The translations under genes and the position numbers were made by a program. The notes under the pieces were generated by a model that saw only the letters and a list, made by a program, of their open reading frames with translations, had not been told where the DNA came from and made no database searches. This document shows positions 24,615-32,815 of a stretch of 64,000 nt of DNA, in pieces; positions within the stretch are counted from its first letter, which is position 1; every line of letters starts with the position of its first letter. Source of the DNA: Pantoea sp. Ap-967 (GTDB lineage: Bacteria > Pseudomonadota > Gammaproteobacteria > Pseudomonadales > Pseudomonadaceae); contig NZ_VWXK01000015.1 of NCBI RefSeq assembly GCF_011752565.1, positions 92,767 to 156,766 of the forward strand, given 5' to 3'.

Positions 24615-26092
24615 ACCGCTACGACCAGTTCTACATCAACGGCCAATGGGTCAGCCCGATCAATGGCGGCAGCTTCGATTCCTTCGACCCCAGCGACGAG
24701 CGCCTGATTGCCACAGTGGCATCAGGTTGCGCCGAAGACGTCGACGTAGCAGTCAAAGCGGCCCGCGCCGCCTTCGACGAGGGCCCTTGGCCACGCCTGA
24801 GTGGCGCTGAACGTGGCGCCTACCTGCGCAAGATTGCCGACGGCATCCGTGCCCGCCAGGAAGAACTGGCCGAGATTGAAGTGCGCGACAACGGCAAGCC
24901 GTTCCCGGAAGCCATGTGGGACATCGGTGATACCGCTGGCTGCTTCGAATACTACGCCTACCTGGCCGAGGAACTGGACCGCAATCGCGAGAAGGATGTA
25001 ACCCTGTCCGATGACCGTTTCAGCTCCATCGCCCGCAAGGAGCCGATTGGCGTTGCCGGGGCCATCGTGCCATGGAACTTCCCGATGCTGATGGCTTCGT
25101 GGAAGATCGCCCCGGCATTGGCGGCAGGTTGCAGCATCATCCTCAAGCCCGCCGAGCAAACCTCGCTGACCGCCCTGGAACTGGCACGCATTGCCGACGA
25201 AGCCGGCCTGCCTGCCGGGGTGCTGAACATCGTCACCGGCCCAGGCTCCAAGGTCGGCGCAGCGCTGACCGCGCACCCTGGCGTGGACAAGCTGGCCTTC
25301 ACCGGCAGCGTGCCGGTGGGCAGCCGCATCATGCAAGCCGCCGCCCAGGACATCAAGAACGTCACGCTGGAGCTGGGCGGCAAGTCGCCCTTCGTGATCT
25401 TCGCCGACAGCGACATCGAGCAGGCCGTCGAGTGGATCATGTTCGGCATCTTCTGGAACAAAGGTGAAGTGTGCTCGGCCACCTCCCGCGTGCTGGTCGA
25501 GCGTTCGGCCTATGAGCCGCTGCTCAAGCGCCTGGCCGAGGAAACCCGTAAAATCAAGATCGGCAACGGCATGGAAGAAGGCGTGCTGCTCGGCCCGCTG
25601 GTCAACCGCAGCCAGTACGACGGCACCCTGCAGGCCATCTCCCGTGGCCTGGAAGCCGGCGCGCGGCTGGTGTGCGGCGGCGAGCGCCCGGCGCACCTGG
25701 ACAAAGGCTTCTACCTGCAACCCACCGTGTTCGCCGACGTACCCGAAGACAGCTGGATCTGGAACGAGGAAATCTTCGGCCCAGTGGTGTGCATCCGCCC
25801 GTTCGATACAGAGGAAGAGGCCATCAAGTCCGCCAACAACTCGCGCTTCGGCCTGGGTGCAGCGGTCATGTCCAGGGACCTGGAACGCTGCGAGCGCGTT
25901 GCGCGCAAGTTCCGCGCGGGTATCGTCTGGATCAACTGCTCCCAGCCAACCTTCACCGAAGCGCCGTGGGGCGGCTACAAAACCAGCGGCATTGGCCGCG
26001 AGCTGGGCGAATGGGGCCTGAACAACTACCTGGAAACCAAGCAGATCACCCGCTACGACAGCGAACAGCCTTGGGGCTGGTACATCAAGTGA
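24611..26092 (+). CDS. NAD(P)-aldehyde dehydrogenase, probable 2-oxoglutarate semialdehyde dehydrogenase
   Basis: 493 residues. Catalytic Asn155 (PWNFP), Glu254 (LELGGKS) and Cys288 (GEVCSATSR) are present. The C-terminus has WINCSQPTFTEAPWGGYKTSGIGREL, which resembles betaine-aldehyde dehydrogenases rather than the best-known semialdehyde enzymes. The expected reaction from context is oxidation of 2-oxoglutarate semialdehyde to 2-oxoglutarate. A betaine-type aldehyde substrate is an alternative and would change the reading of the cluster. Confidence 0.85.
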   Translation: MNRYDQFYINGQWVSPINGGSFDSFDPSDERLIATVASGCAEDVDVAVKAARAAFDEGPWPRLSGAERGAYLRKIADGIRARQEELAEIEVRDNGKPFPEAMWDIGDTAGCFEYYAYLAEELDRNREKDVTLSDDRFSSIARKEPIGVAGAIVPWNFPMLMASWKIAPALAAGCSIILKPAEQTSLTALELARIADEAGLPAGVLNIVTGPGSKVGAALTAHPGVDKLAFTGSVPVGSRIMQAAAQDIKNVTLELGGKSPFVIFADSDIEQAVEWIMFGIFWNKGEVCSATSRVLVERSAYEPLLKRLAEETRKIKIGNGMEEGVLLGPLVNRSQYDGTLQAISRGLEAGARLVCGGERPAHLDKGFYLQPTVFADVPEDSWIWNEEIFGPVVCIRPFDTEEEAIKSANNSRFGLGAAVMSRDLERCERVARKFRAGIVWINCSQPTFTEAPWGGYKTSGIGRELGEWGLNNYLETKQITRYDSEQPWGWYIK

Positions 26093-26102
26093 GGTAACAC
26101 CC

Positions 26103-27122
26103 ATGCGTTGGAAACAGACGCTTCAGCTGGCTGAAGTGCACTGCGAAGGCGAGATCGGCAAGGTCATCACCGGGGGCGTTCTTGGCGTTCCCGGTGCCAC
26201 CATGCTCGACAAGATGAACTACATCAACGAGGTGGACGACAGCCTGCGTCGCCTGGTGACGCTGGAGCCTCGGGGCTGCCTGCAGATGTCGGTCAACCTG
26301 TTGCTGCCGCCAACCCGCCCTGAAGCCCATGCCGGTTTCATCGTACTGCAGGCCGACAAGGCCCACCCGATGTCCGGCAGCAACTGCATCTGCGTGGTCA
26401 CCGCGCTGCTGGAGTTGGGCATGGTGCCGATGCAGGAGCCGGAAACCACGGTGGTGCTGGACACTCCGGCCGGCCTGGTCACCGCGCGCGCCCAGTGCGC
26501 CGACGGGCGCTGCCTGAGCGTTTCGCTGGACATGGTGCCCGCCTTCGTCGAGCACCTGGACCTGGCCATCGAAACCGAAGCGTTCGGCACGATCAACATC
26601 GATGTGGCCTTTGGCGGCGTCTACTATGCCTTGATTGACGTCGAACAGACGGGCCTGTCGATCGCCCCGGAAAATGCCCGCGCCCTGGCCGATGCCGGCG
26701 TTGCATTGAAGGATGTGATCAATTGCCAGTTGAACATCCAGCACCCGCTGCTGCCTTCGGTCAACGAAGTGGCGTATGTGATGTTCCGCAACCGTCTGGA
26801 CGATCGCACCTACCAAACCTGCACCACCCTGCCACCGGGGCGGGTCGATCGCTCCCCCTGCGGCACTGGCAGCTCGGCCAACCTGGCCACCTTGGCCGCA
26901 CGTGGCAAGGTGCAGGCCGGTGACCAGCTGGTGTCGCGCTCGACCATCGGCGGGCAGTTCCAAGTGGAATTGCTGGGCCACACCGAGGTCGCCGGCAAGC
27001 CGGCGGTACTGCCACGGGTGACCGGGCGCGCCTGGCTTTACGGCCTGCAGCAACTGGGCGTGGACCCGCACGACCCACTCGCGGCAGGCTTCATGCTCAG
27101 CGACACCTGGGGCGTGGGCTGA
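26103..27122 (+). CDS. Proline racemase-family enzyme with Ser/Cys active site (hydroxyproline epimerase or dehydratase)
   Basis: 339 residues of the proline racemase fold. The first catalytic motif, usually MCGH, is MSGSN (Ser91 in place of Cys); the second, PCGTGS, keeps Cys253. The family is known to split into Cys/Cys epimerases and racemases, Cys/Thr trans-3-hydroxyproline dehydratases and a less studied Ser/Cys group; I recall that some Ser/Cys members both epimerise 4-hydroxyproline and dehydrate 3-hydroxyproline. It starts ten bases after the aldehyde dehydrogenase gene. 4-hydroxyproline 2-epimerase is the role expected from the neighbours. Confidence 0.85.
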   Translation: MRWKQTLQLAEVHCEGEIGKVITGGVLGVPGATMLDKMNYINEVDDSLRRLVTLEPRGCLQMSVNLLLPPTRPEAHAGFIVLQADKAHPMSGSNCICVVTALLELGMVPMQEPETTVVLDTPAGLVTARAQCADGRCLSVSLDMVPAFVEHLDLAIETEAFGTINIDVAFGGVYYALIDVEQTGLSIAPENARALADAGVALKDVINCQLNIQHPLLPSVNEVAYVMFRNRLDDRTYQTCTTLPPGRVDRSPCGTGSSANLATLAARGKVQAGDQLVSRSTIGGQFQVELLGHTEVAGKPAVLPRVTGRAWLYGLQQLGVDPHDPLAAGFMLSDTWGVG

Positions 27123-27141
27123 AGCGCTGACGCGCCCCCCG

Positions 27142-27167
27142 CTGCGCCCGGCGAATGCCGGGCGCAG
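27142..27167 (+). terminator. Hairpin after the hydroxyproline operon
   Basis: CTGCGCCCGGC, loop GAAT, GCCGGGCGCAG, without a T-run. Confidence 0.5.
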
Positions 27168-27323
27168 TTGCCTGCTTTGCAACCAGAAGCTCCCGGTGCC
27201 TGGATGACGCCCGTTTGACCAGGCGCCACGCCTTCCCTCATGCTGGAGCCACACCCAATCAGCAAAGACTGAATGTTCACCAGGCCTGGCCTGTATGATA
27301 CGGCCCAGACCAACCGAGACCTG

Positions 27324-28031
27324 ATGATGGCAAAAGATAACGACACCGAAAGCGGCCCTCGTCGGCACAGCGGGCGCTACATCTATGAAGAGCTGCGCAA
27401 GCAGATCCTCACCCTGAAACTCAAGCCCGGGGTCCAGCTGGATGAGGTATCCCTGGCGGCCCAGTTCGGGCTTTCCCGCTCGCCTGTGCGCGATGCCCTG
27501 GCCCGGCTGATTACCGAAGGCCTGGTGGTCATCCTGCCGAACCGCACCACGCTGGTGACGCCTTTCGAGATCGAGGAATTTCCCAACTACGTGTCGGCGC
27601 TTGACCTGATCCAGCGCGCCGTAACGCGCCTGGCGGCTACCCAGCACCGGGCCGAAGACCTGCAGGCAATTCGCGATGCCGACACGGCCTACCTGAACGC
27701 CGTGACCACCGGCGACTTCCAGGCCATGTCCGAGCGCAACAAGGCCTTCCACATGGCCATTGCCCATGCCGGGCGCAACCCCTACTTCATCACCTACTAC
27801 GAGCGTTTGCTGGGTGAGGGGCAACGGTTGCTGCACCTGCATTTCGATCACGTGGTCAGCTCTGCCAGCGCCCACCGCCTGGGCCGCGACCATGATGAAA
27901 TCATCGAAGCGATCGCGGCGCGGGACCCGGATGCAGCGGAAGCAGCGGCCCATGAGCACACCATGCTGTTCCAGCGGCGTTTCCTGGACTACATGCAGCA
28001 AAACCTGACGGCGCGCATGTCGGTGGGTTGA
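27324..28031 (+). CDS. GntR-family (FCD domain) transcriptional regulator
   Basis: 235 residues from ATG 27324; the next codon is also ATG. GntR winged HTH at about 15-75 (YIYEELRKQILTLKLKPGVQLDEVSLAAQFGLSRSPVRDALARLITEGLVV), then an FCD ligand domain with metal-binding His pattern (FHMAIAHAGRN, HDEIIEAIAARD). It lies at the end of the hydroxyproline cluster on the same strand and is a likely second, substrate-responsive regulator of it. Confidence 0.88.
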   Translation: MMAKDNDTESGPRRHSGRYIYEELRKQILTLKLKPGVQLDEVSLAAQFGLSRSPVRDALARLITEGLVVILPNRTTLVTPFEIEEFPNYVSALDLIQRAVTRLAATQHRAEDLQAIRDADTAYLNAVTTGDFQAMSERNKAFHMAIAHAGRNPYFITYYERLLGEGQRLLHLHFDHVVSSASAHRLGRDHDEIIEAIAARDPDAAEAAAHEHTMLFQRRFLDYMQQNLTARMSVG

Positions 28032-28082
28032 AGGTATTACAGGGAATTGTGGCACGCCGCGGGTACGGCTACGCGGCCCCTC

Positions 28083-28125
28083 GTAGGAGCGAGCGTAGCT
28101 CGCGATGCGCCGCGCTAGCGGCGCT
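28083..28125. repeat. Single REP hairpin, GCGAGC family
   Basis: GTAGGAGCGAGCGTAGCTCG then a second dyad CGCCGCGCTAGCGGCG, between gntR and the convergent gcd. Confidence 0.75.
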
Positions 28126-28133
28126 GTTTCCCG

Positions 28134-30533
28134 TTACGGCAGCGCGTAAGCGATCACGCTGTCACCACGTTTGTCAGAATGCGGCGATCCCCCCGCAAAA
28201 ATTACCACGTACTGCTTGCCGGTTTTCTCCGAGCGATAGGTAATCGGCCCGCTCTGGCTGCCCACTGGCAGGCGCGACTTCCAGATCTCTTCCCCGGTAC
28301 GGCTGTTGTAGGCACGCAGGTAGAAGTCCTGGGTGCCGGCAAAGAACAGCAACCCGGACTTGGTAGCCAGCGACGGCCCCAGGGTCGGCATGCCCAGCGG
28401 CAGTTGCAGGCCGGTGGCGATGCCCAGCGGGCCCGTGTCCTGTACGGTGCCCACCGGCACTTGCCAGACCAGCTTGTGGGTTTTCAGGTTCACCGCCGAC
28501 AGCGTGCCGAACGGCGGCGCCTGGCAGGGTACGCCCAACGGCGACATGAAGCGTTCGCGCCAGGTGCCGAATGGCGTGCCCTTCTGCACGATGATGCCCA
28601 TGCCCTCACTGCTGCCGGTGCCCGGCGGGATGTCCTTGGCTGGCACCATGTTGTAGTGCAGGCCCAGGCGCAGGTCATTGACGAACATCAGGTGAGTGGT
28701 CGGGTCGACCGAGGCACCGCCCCAGTTCATGCCGCCCAGCGAGCCTGGGTACTGGATCGCCCAGTCCTCACCCGGTGGCGTGAACACGCCCTCGTAGCGG
28801 CTGGACTTGAAGATGATCCGGCACATCAGCTGGTCGAACGGCGTGGCACCCCACATGTCCGATTCCTTGAGCACATCGTTGCCGATGTTCGGCATGCCCA
28901 CGGAGTACGGCTGGGTGGGCGAATAGCGCTCGCCCGCCAGGTTGCCCTGAGGCACGGGGCGCTCTTCGATGTTGGCCAGCGGCTTGCCGTTGGTGCGGTC
29001 CAGCAGGTAGATCATGCCGGTTTTCGAGGTCACCGATACCGCCTTGGACACCGAACCGTCATCGTTGGGGATGTCGTAGATCAGCGGTTGACCGGTAACG
29101 TCGAAGTCCCAGATATCATGGTGCACGGTCTGGAACGACCACACAGGGCGGCCAGTGGCGACGTTGACGGCAACGATCGAAGAGCCGTATTTGTCGTCCG
29201 CTTCGGTACGGAAGCCCGCCCAGAAGTCAGGCGTGGCGTTGCCGGTTGGCAGGTAGACCATGCCCAGTTCGGCATCGTAGGACGCTGCCACCCACACGTT
29301 CGGGGTTCCACGGGTGTAGCCTTCTGGCGACAACGGCTCGCGCGTAACCTCAGGGTTGCCCGGGTCCCAGGCCCACACCAGCGTACCGGTAACGGCGTCG
29401 AAGGCGCGAACCACCCCTGGCGGTTCACCGGTTTCGAAGTTGTCGATCACGCGGCCACCCACGATCACCAGGTTACCGGCCAGCAGCGGCGTGGACGATT
29501 GCTGATAGTAGCCAGGCTTGACCTCGCCCATGCCGGCCTTGAGGTCGACGGCGCCGTTGTCGCCAAAGTTGGCCACCGGCTTGCCGGTGTGCGCATCGAT
29601 GGCCATCAGGCGACCATCACCGGTCGGGAAGATCAGACGCTGCGGGCTCACCGAAGCGTCCAGCGTTGCATCGGCGGCAACGCCTGGCACGTCAGCCACT
29701 TTCTTTGCCGACGTGGCATCGAAGTAGGCCATGCCACGGCAGCGCTGGTAGGTGGAGTTACCTTTGCCCGCCGCGTAGCGCCAGTTTTCCTTGCCGGTGT
29801 CGATGTCGTAGGAAATCACCGTGCTGTAGGTGGTGCAGATATACAAGCTGTCACCGATCTGCAGCGGGGTGTTCTGGTCTTCGGCATCACCCACACCAGG
29901 CACCACTGCCTCACCGGTGTGCGCGGTCCAGGCCACTTTCAGGTCCTTGACGTTTGCCGGGGTGATGTCGCCAACCCGCGAGAAACGCGAGCCGTGGGTA
30001 TCGCCCGCCCATGCCTTCCAGTCGCCGGGTTCTTTCTCGCCGGCTTGTACGGCCACGTCTTGCGCCGCCGCTACCGACTCGGCATCACGAATGATGTTCT
30101 TGGGCGTAAAGGCGCTGACCGCCGTGACCACGACACCGACCGAAGCCACCGCCCCCAAGGCCACGCCGGCCACGCGCGCATTGCGTGCACGGGTGAACAG
30201 GGGAATGGAGAAGGCAACCGCAGCACCAATGATGGCAAACGCGAACAACCGCGACAGCAGTGGCCAGAAGGTGAAGCCCACCTCCCACAACGCCCAGGCG
30301 CCGGTGTAGAGCACCACCAAGGCGATCAGCCCCACACCCAGCATCCGCCGGCGCATGATCAGGCCACCGGCGGCCACCAGCAGCAGGCCTGCGACCAGGA
30401 AGTACCAGCTGCCACCCAGCCAGGCCAACCAACCACCGCCGCCGATGAAGTACACACCGGCCAGCAGAATAATAGCGCCGAGGGTCGCGAGCCATGCTCG
30501 CCCCAACCGGCTTGGATTTACTTCATCTACCAC
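28134..30533 (-). CDS. gcd: Membrane-bound PQQ-dependent glucose dehydrogenase
   Basis: 799 residues. Five N-terminal helices (about 15-150) anchor it and bind quinone; the rest is the eight-bladed PQQ propeller in the periplasm with W-motifs such as DWKAWAGDTHGSRFSRV and LVWQVPVGTV and the C-terminal GDSVIAYALP. It oxidises glucose to gluconolactone and feeds electrons to ubiquinone, the first step of the periplasmic glucose route in P. putida. The length is normal. No pqq genes lie nearby. It is divergent from the DUF1654 gene. Confidence 0.96.
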   Translation of the reverse strand: MVDEVNPSRLGRAWLATLGAIILLAGVYFIGGGGWLAWLGGSWYFLVAGLLLVAAGGLIMRRRMLGVGLIALVVLYTGAWALWEVGFTFWPLLSRLFAFAIIGAAVAFSIPLFTRARNARVAGVALGAVASVGVVVTAVSAFTPKNIIRDAESVAAAQDVAVQAGEKEPGDWKAWAGDTHGSRFSRVGDITPANVKDLKVAWTAHTGEAVVPGVGDAEDQNTPLQIGDSLYICTTYSTVISYDIDTGKENWRYAAGKGNSTYQRCRGMAYFDATSAKKVADVPGVAADATLDASVSPQRLIFPTGDGRLMAIDAHTGKPVANFGDNGAVDLKAGMGEVKPGYYQQSSTPLLAGNLVIVGGRVIDNFETGEPPGVVRAFDAVTGTLVWAWDPGNPEVTREPLSPEGYTRGTPNVWVAASYDAELGMVYLPTGNATPDFWAGFRTEADDKYGSSIVAVNVATGRPVWSFQTVHHDIWDFDVTGQPLIYDIPNDDGSVSKAVSVTSKTGMIYLLDRTNGKPLANIEERPVPQGNLAGERYSPTQPYSVGMPNIGNDVLKESDMWGATPFDQLMCRIIFKSSRYEGVFTPPGEDWAIQYPGSLGGMNWGGASVDPTTHLMFVNDLRLGLHYNMVPAKDIPPGTGSSEGMGIIVQKGTPFGTWRERFMSPLGVPCQAPPFGTLSAVNLKTHKLVWQVPVGTVQDTGPLGIATGLQLPLGMPTLGPSLATKSGLLFFAGTQDFYLRAYNSRTGEEIWKSRLPVGSQSGPITYRSEKTGKQYVVIFAGGSPHSDKRGDSVIAYALP

Positions 30534-30700
30534 GTTACAGCCCTTCCTAGGTTAACGAAGGGCAAATTGTCGCATGCGTACAGCACAACATACAAACTTG
30601 AAGCCAAACTTGTGCACATAACAAATGACACGCACACCCGCGCCCTGGTGGCATTGCAGGAATGCGTTAGCCCAGTTGCGAAAAATCACGCGGTGAAATA

Positions 30701-30716
30701 CTGTACGCACATACAG
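30701..30716. promoter_or_regulatory. LexA-type SOS box
   Basis: CTGT, eight bases (ACGCACAT), ACAG: a perfect match to the CTGT-N8-ACAG gamma-proteobacterial LexA pattern, 21 bases before the DUF1654 start codon. Confidence 0.7.
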
Positions 30717-30736
30717 CACAACAAGGAATCGCCTCC

Positions 30737-30979
30737 GTGGCCAACACCGCCGAAGCAACCCCAAGCAGCTACCAGCAACTGGGCCTGCGCATCCAGAAAA
30801 TCATCAACAACCCGCTCGCCCAGCGCAGCCGCGCCGCGCTGATCTTCCGCCTGGAACACGAGTCGCCAGACGACTGGGAAACGTTGCTGGAAGAAATTGC
30901 CGAGAACGACAACGTCACCCTCGCCCACCGCGACGATGGCGGCGTGCAGATTTTCTGGACGGTGCCCAAGGAAGATTGA
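30737..30979 (+). CDS. DUF1654 protein
   Basis: 80 residues from GTG 30737 with AGGA nine bases upstream. The sequence SSYQQLGLRIQKIINNPLAQRSRAALIFRLEHESPDDWETLLEEI...ENDNVTL...DDGGVQIFWTVP is typical of the Pseudomonas DUF1654 family, whose function I do not know. A LexA-type box just before the start suggests SOS induction, as expected for DNA-damage or prophage-type genes. Confidence 0.85.
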   Translation: MANTAEATPSSYQQLGLRIQKIINNPLAQRSRAALIFRLEHESPDDWETLLEEIAENDNVTLAHRDDGGVQIFWTVPKED

Positions 30980-30986
30980 CCAAGGC

Positions 30987-31412
30987 TCAGGGCAATGCCT
31001 GCAGGTAGGCGCTGGCCTCGCGGTAACGGGCCAGCCGTGCCAAGTCGGCAGGGCCTGGGCATGGGATGCGGGAAAGGTCGCTGTTGTCGGCAAGGTCGGC
31101 GAGCTTCACCGTGCGCGCCAACGGGTCTACCCCCAGGCGCACGACGAAGTCCTGGTAGCTTTCGCCCTTGTTCCGGCTCAGCGCCAGCAGGGCTGCAAGA
31201 ATCTTCAGCGGAAAGCCCTCGCGGGCCAGGTCGGATAACGTCAGTGGTGTGTCTTCGATCACGTCGTGCAGCACCGCGACAATGCGCTGCTCCGGCGTAC
31301 TGACCCGTAGCATCACCCGCAACGGGTGGAGGATGTAAGCCGCCCCACCCTTGTCGTACTGCCCTTCATGTGCCCTGGCGGCCACGGCAATGGCCCGCTC
31401 CAGCGTAGACAT
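30987..31412 (-). CDS. HD-domain hydrolase related to RelA/SpoT hydrolase domains
   Basis: 141 residues from ATG 31412, with GGGGAGG upstream. An HD phosphohydrolase fold is seen: HEGQYDKGGAAYILHPLRVML and HDVIEDTPLTLSDL, with later VKLADLADNSD. These match the (p)ppGpp hydrolase domain of SpoT in a stand-alone form (small alarmone hydrolase-like). The synthetase half is absent. It converges on the DUF1654 gene with eight bases between stops. Confidence 0.85.
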   Translation of the reverse strand: MSTLERAIAVAARAHEGQYDKGGAAYILHPLRVMLRVSTPEQRIVAVLHDVIEDTPLTLSDLAREGFPLKILAALLALSRNKGESYQDFVVRLGVDPLARTVKLADLADNSDLSRIPCPGPADLARLARYREASAYLQALP

Positions 31413-31481
31413 GAGGCCTCCCCGTCTGGCTTGTGTCAAGGCAAGCATAGACGGACAAGGCTACAGAAAACAGGTTGCCGG

Positions 31482-32054
31482 TCAGCGCTGGGCGCCGTGC
31501 TGGATAACGATCGAATCGGTGCCAAGCTTGGCCATCACCTCGGCTTTGCGCGCATCAGCCTCGGCCTTGCTGGGGAACGGCCCCATCAGCACCACCGGTT
31601 TACCGTCGCGGTATTCCACCGAAGAAGGGATGCCTTTCTCGATCAGCCGGGCGGTCATGTCGGACAGCGCACCCATGTTGGCGCCCTGAATCACCTCGAC
31701 GTCCCAACCTTCGGGCGCCGGCTGGTCGGCCAGTGCCTCGGCACGGCGCTGCAGGTCGGCGCCGCCGCACTGTTCGCGGATGCGCAGGTCGTTGCCGTTA
31801 TCGTCGACGATGATCTGGTACTGGCCATCGCTGCCCTTGATGGCCACGTAGCTACGGTAGGCTTCGTACTGCCCGGCGTCGTCCTTGCCACGCACCTGGC
31901 CGCAGATGGTGCCCTTGGTGTCGATTCGCACGTTGCCGAATTTGGCGGTCTTGGGGTTGTGCAGGTGCTCGGCGACCTGCTTGTGCACACCTTCCACCTC
32001 ATTGTCACAGCCCGCCAGGGCCAGCACTGCCACTACCACTGCCAGTTTGCGCAC
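31482..32054 (-). CDS. Lipoprotein with a SPOR-like C-terminus
   Basis: 190 residues. Signal and lipobox are MRKLAVVVAVLALAGCDN. The central region has two Cys (ICGQVRG, EQCGGAD). The end, WDVEVIQGANMGALSDMTARLIEKGIPSSVEYRDGKPVVLMGPFPSKAEADARKAEVM, has the pattern of a SPOR peptidoglycan-binding domain. It is likely to be envelope-attached; role unknown. Confidence 0.72.
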   Translation of the reverse strand: MRKLAVVVAVLALAGCDNEVEGVHKQVAEHLHNPKTAKFGNVRIDTKGTICGQVRGKDDAGQYEAYRSYVAIKGSDGQYQIIVDDNGNDLRIREQCGGADLQRRAEALADQPAPEGWDVEVIQGANMGALSDMTARLIEKGIPSSVEYRDGKPVVLMGPFPSKAEADARKAEVMAKLGTDSIVIQHGAQR

Positions 32055-32154
32055 GCGTGTACCTCCAAATTCGAAGGGGCGGATTCTAGCATGGCCGCCC
32101 TGGCCGCCGCCCGCGACTAAAGGTTACACGCTGCTTCGTGGAGCCGTAGAACGC

Positions 32155-32185
32155 AAAAAGGGCGACCCTTTCGGATCGCCCTTTT
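32155..32185 (-). terminator. Terminator of the first tRNA-Val gene
   Basis: AAAAGGGCGA / TCGCCCTTTT stem with a T-run on the minus strand; identical in design to 32481-32511. Confidence 0.85.
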
Positions 32186-32211
32186 CGTTGCCCGGAAACC
32201 GGGGCTTTGTT

Positions 32212-32288
32212 TGGTAGGCACAATTGGACTCGAACCAACGACCCCCACCATGTCAAGGTGGTGCTCTAACCAACTGAGCTATGTGCCT
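32212..32288 (-). tRNA. tRNA-Val (anticodon GAC), copy 1
   Basis: 77 bases on the minus strand including an encoded CCA: acceptor AGGCACA with TGTGCCT, anticodon stem-loop CACCTTGACATGGTG (GAC), T-arm GTTGGTTCGAGTCCAAT. Identical to the copy at 32538-32614. Confidence 0.97.
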
Positions 32289-32480
32289 GTCGTGTGGTGC
32301 GCATATTAGTGACCGAACGCACACCTGTAAAGCGTTTTTTTTCAAAAAAATCAAAAACTTTCGTTGTTGGGGCGGGATCGGGGGACGCCATCGCGAGCGC
32401 CTACCCGGCCGCGTGCGGATACCCTGGCAACGAGCACATGGCAACGAGCGCAGCTCGCGCCAGCATGTTCAGCGCAAACG

Positions 32481-32511
32481 AAAAAGGGCGACCCTTTCGG
32501 ATCGCCCTTTT
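32481..32511 (-). terminator. Terminator of the second tRNA-Val gene
   Basis: Same stem and T-run as the terminator at 32155-32185. Confidence 0.85.
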
Positions 32512-32537
32512 CGTCGCCCGGAAACCGGGACTTTGTT

Positions 32538-32614
32538 TGGTAGGCACAATTGGACTCGAACCAACGACCCCCACCATGTCAAGGTGGTGCTCTAACCAAC
32601 TGAGCTATGTGCCT
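32538..32614 (-). tRNA. tRNA-Val (anticodon GAC), copy 2
   Basis: Identical in sequence to the copy at 32212-32288, 326 bases upstream in its reading direction. The duplicated block includes the terminator and some 15 bases on the 5' side. Confidence 0.97.
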
Positions 32615-32815
32615 GTCGTGTGGTGCGCATTCTACCCAATCCAAAAACCCTGTCAACACTTTTTTTCGCGCTAACCCACTGAATCTTAACCTGTTTATAG
32701 AGAAGGAGCGGCCGGGCCCGAGTAAAGGATTTTCAACGGACGACTAGCGGGTGTTTATTATTATTGATAGCATCGGTACATTCGTTAAAAATATAAAACA
32801 CGAGGTTCCTGCAGC

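Noticed and set aside
26085..28055. A 656-codon minus-strand frame across the racemase-family and GntR genes
   Set aside because: It spans two well-supported genes on the other strand and has no domain content.
28179..30842. An 887-codon open frame antisense to gcd
   Set aside because: It mirrors gcd, lacks a ribosome site and has no recognisable domain; long antisense frames are expected in high-GC DNA with strong third-position bias.
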